Source of the DNA: Capnocytophaga leadbetteri
GTDB lineage: Bacteria > Bacteroidota > Bacteroidia > Flavobacteriales > Flavobacteriaceae
Assembly (NCBI RefSeq): GCF_003054025.1
Contig: NZ_QBKG01000012.1
Coordinates: 1-61,635, forward strand
DNA length: 61,635 nt
Direction: 5' to 3'
In this document: piece by piece, positions 60,806 to 61,635 of the stretch
How positions within the stretch are numbered: the stretch's first letter is position 1
Layout of the letters: every line of letters starts with the position of its first letter
Notes under the pieces: model-generated
Told to the model about the DNA's origin: nothing
Database searches by the model: none
Seen by the model: only the letters and a program-made list of their open reading frames with translations
Made by a program: the position numbers and the translations under genes

Positions 60806-60895
60806 CCCACCTGTCCCACTCGTCCCACCTGTCCCACTCGTCCCACCTGTTCCACTCGTCCCACCTGTTCCACTCGTCCCACCTGTTCCACTCGT
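60806..60895. repeat. five tandem copies of an 18-bp unit CCCACCTGTCCCACTCGT
   Basis: Five units in a row, with a C/T change at position 10 of the unit in copies 3-5, followed by a decayed copy. One frame gives PPVPLV repeats and another gives RPTCST repeats, which are translation artefacts. The same words occur reversed at about 359-380. Confidence 0.85.
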
Positions 60896-60929
60896 CTCAC
60901 TCGTCCGACCTTGTCACGTCCTAAAAATG

Positions 60930-61064
60930 GTTTACAGTTATTTTGTCAGTTTAATTTATATAAAGTTAGATGTCATTGAAATCATTGAACGTGAAAAGGA
61001 ACGCATTGCCAACGACCCTGAGCTGAGGCATTTGGTGGGGAGGGAGGGGGAAGTAACAAGTTAA
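60930..61064 (+). pseudogene. short coding remnant after the 18-bp repeat
   Basis: In-frame with the repeat, the tail FVSLIYIKLDVIEIIEREKERIAN... up to a stop near 61064 looks like a helical C-terminus (IIEREKERIANDPELR) of a lost gene. It has no start of its own. It may be related to nuclease/transposase-like proteins, but I cannot name it. Confidence 0.3.
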
Positions 61065-61341
61065 TTATATTTATGGTATTCGATTCTATCTATAAGCCAA
61101 TAATAAAAATATAATTCTAACAGCCATAATATTAAACTAATTAATAAGAGTTTGTTTACCGACTTCTTTAAAATACTAAAAAGAAAATATAGAGGATATA
61201 TAATATTTGCTATTATGAAAAGAGATGCAAATATAAAAAAAATATTTCAGATTGCGAATATAGTGCCCAAATCATAAAAATAGGATAGATAATAAGGCAC
61301 AAAAACAAAAATAAATCAAGTTTATACTTTTTAGTCTTCAT
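61061..61341 (-). pseudogene. frameshifted small membrane protein
   Basis: ATG at 61341 opens a frame that stops early, at about 61211, because of a run of 8 A (61235-61242 on the plus strand). Adding one base restores a 93-residue protein to the stop at 61061-61063. It has three or four hydrophobic helices (YKLDLFLFLCLIIYPIFMIW, FASLFIIANIIYPLYFLF, LLLISLILWLLELYFYYW) and a charged tail. It looks like a small membrane immunity protein or channel. Homopolymer length means the break may be phase variation, a sequencing error or decay. Confidence 0.6.
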
Positions 61342-61381
61342 CTATAGTAGTTGTTTTGATTTTGAGTCAAATATAACCTTT

Positions 61382-61483
61382 TTATGCCCTTCTTATGGAG
61401 GTCTCTAAGGTGGTCTTGGCAAGGTCGCGCTTCTCTATCAGTGCCTTGAAGTCTATGGGAGTTTTGTAGTAAGTGCCTTTCAT
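61382..61483 (-). pseudogene. truncated GPW/gp25-like TssE (type VI secretion baseplate) N-terminus
   Basis: 33 codons from ATG at 61483 to TAA at 61382. KGTYYKTPIDFKALIEKRDLAKTTLETSI matches the start of the flavobacterial T6SS-iii TssE/gp25 family ('YKLP-x-F-x-x-L-x(5)-L-x-x-C/T-x-L-x-x-SI'). The usual protein is about 130-150 aa, so the rest is missing. It is a remnant. A gene reading in the same direction begins upstream of it (stop at 61484). Confidence 0.55.
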
Positions 61484-61635
61484 TTATCTTATAACTTCTA
61501 ATTCTTTTTTACCTTTTGGGCGATATAAATATATAGGGAAAATTCTTACTTTTTTTCTATTTTCCTCTTCATATCTTCCTACTAGTACAGGCTCTCCTTT
61601 ACAACGAGGACATTTCATTGCTGTAAATAATAATG
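61484..61635 (-). CDS. partial gene at the right edge, small zinc-ribbon-like protein
   Basis: Open on the minus strand from the window edge to TAA at 61484. A Met at 61618 would give 44 residues starting KCPRCKGEPVLVGRYEEENRKK. The CPRC pair suggests half of a zinc ribbon. The frame remains open to the edge, so the start may lie outside. The stop is directly before the tssE fragment start. No family named. Confidence 0.45.
   Translation of the reverse strand, partial: LLFTAMKCPRCKGEPVLVGRYEEENRKKVRIFPIYLYRPKGKKELEVIR

Noticed and set aside
60806-60895. CRISPR array
   Set aside because: The units are head to tail with no spacers between them, and no cas gene is visible.
60744-60979. Proline- or cysteine-rich proteins from the ORFs over the 18-bp repeat
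   Set aside because: All three frames give repeats because the unit is 18 bp; there is no promoter and no conserved domain, so they are artefacts.

Overview
The window comes from a low-GC member of the Bacteroidota, most likely a Flavobacteriales species close to Capnocytophaga. Evidence: promoters of the TTTG-N19/21-TAnnTTTG type in front of many genes, no clear Shine-Dalgarno sites, a SusC/SusD pair, an IPExxxVDY-family gene overlapping pyruvate kinase, the FeoA/FeoB, RbfA/LolE-like and GlnS/RseP gene arrangements, and many short word repeats between genes. The genus is an inference.

Layout. 1-476: a strong leftward promoter at the edge (probably for an rRNA operon outside the window) and a purine-rich word repeat. 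477-10056: a secreted protein, a phosphatase, BrnQ, tRNA-His, IPExxxVDY-pyk, a UDP-sugar dehydrogenase, a sigma-54 activator and a PIN toxin-antitoxin pair. 10128-14858: a SusD/SusC pair. 15321-19583: a membrane-anchored CobN-like chelatase (HmuS type), divergent from SusC. 19755-30438: Uma2 nuclease, a beta-barrel protein, an acetyltransferase, a ZIP transporter, a GH20 hexosaminidase lipoprotein, two unknown genes, MnmG and an M20 dipeptidase, all on the plus strand. 30633: tRNA-Asn. From there to 60503 almost everything is on the minus strand: LolE-like permease-RbfA; a TolC-HlyD-two-permease efflux operon split by an accessory block (34804-38168); a radical-SAM/TIGR03915 pair with RfbC; an esterase-like protein; ThyA; an ExbB-like/DUF2149 pair; patatin; FeoB/FeoA; a GT2-DUF2062 protein with a RelE-type toxin pair; a dehydratase/LpxL/ACP trio; GlnS; RseP; RlmN; and a YwqK-type repeat protein. 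60504-61635: repeats, a frameshifted membrane protein and the first 33 codons of a TssE (gp25)-like type VI secretion gene.

Two themes stand out. First, the heme/iron theme: the CobN-like chelatase (15321) and an ExbB-like channel with its DUF2149 partner (47398-48338) are usually found together in hmu-type heme operons of Bacteroidota. Here they lie 28 kb apart, with the second pair close to feoAB. Second, the efflux operon between hlyD and its permeases carries a run of genes that look like orphan immunity genes (SUKH/SMI1-KNR4, NTF2-fold immunity, DUF4279, a membrane-anchored immunity-like protein) plus MmcQ/YjbR, a GNAT enzyme and two tiny ORFs. One cassette is bounded by a 15-bp direct repeat. 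Together with the tssE fragment at the right end this suggests a history of contact-dependent antagonism and capture of immunity genes.

The intergenic regions hold several families of short word repeats (GGAAGGCTA, CCCACCTGTCCCACTCGT, CGCTTATCGTT, TTAGTCG, AATTTGCTA). Some copies of the last family supply the -33 promoter box, and one pair forms a terminator stem.
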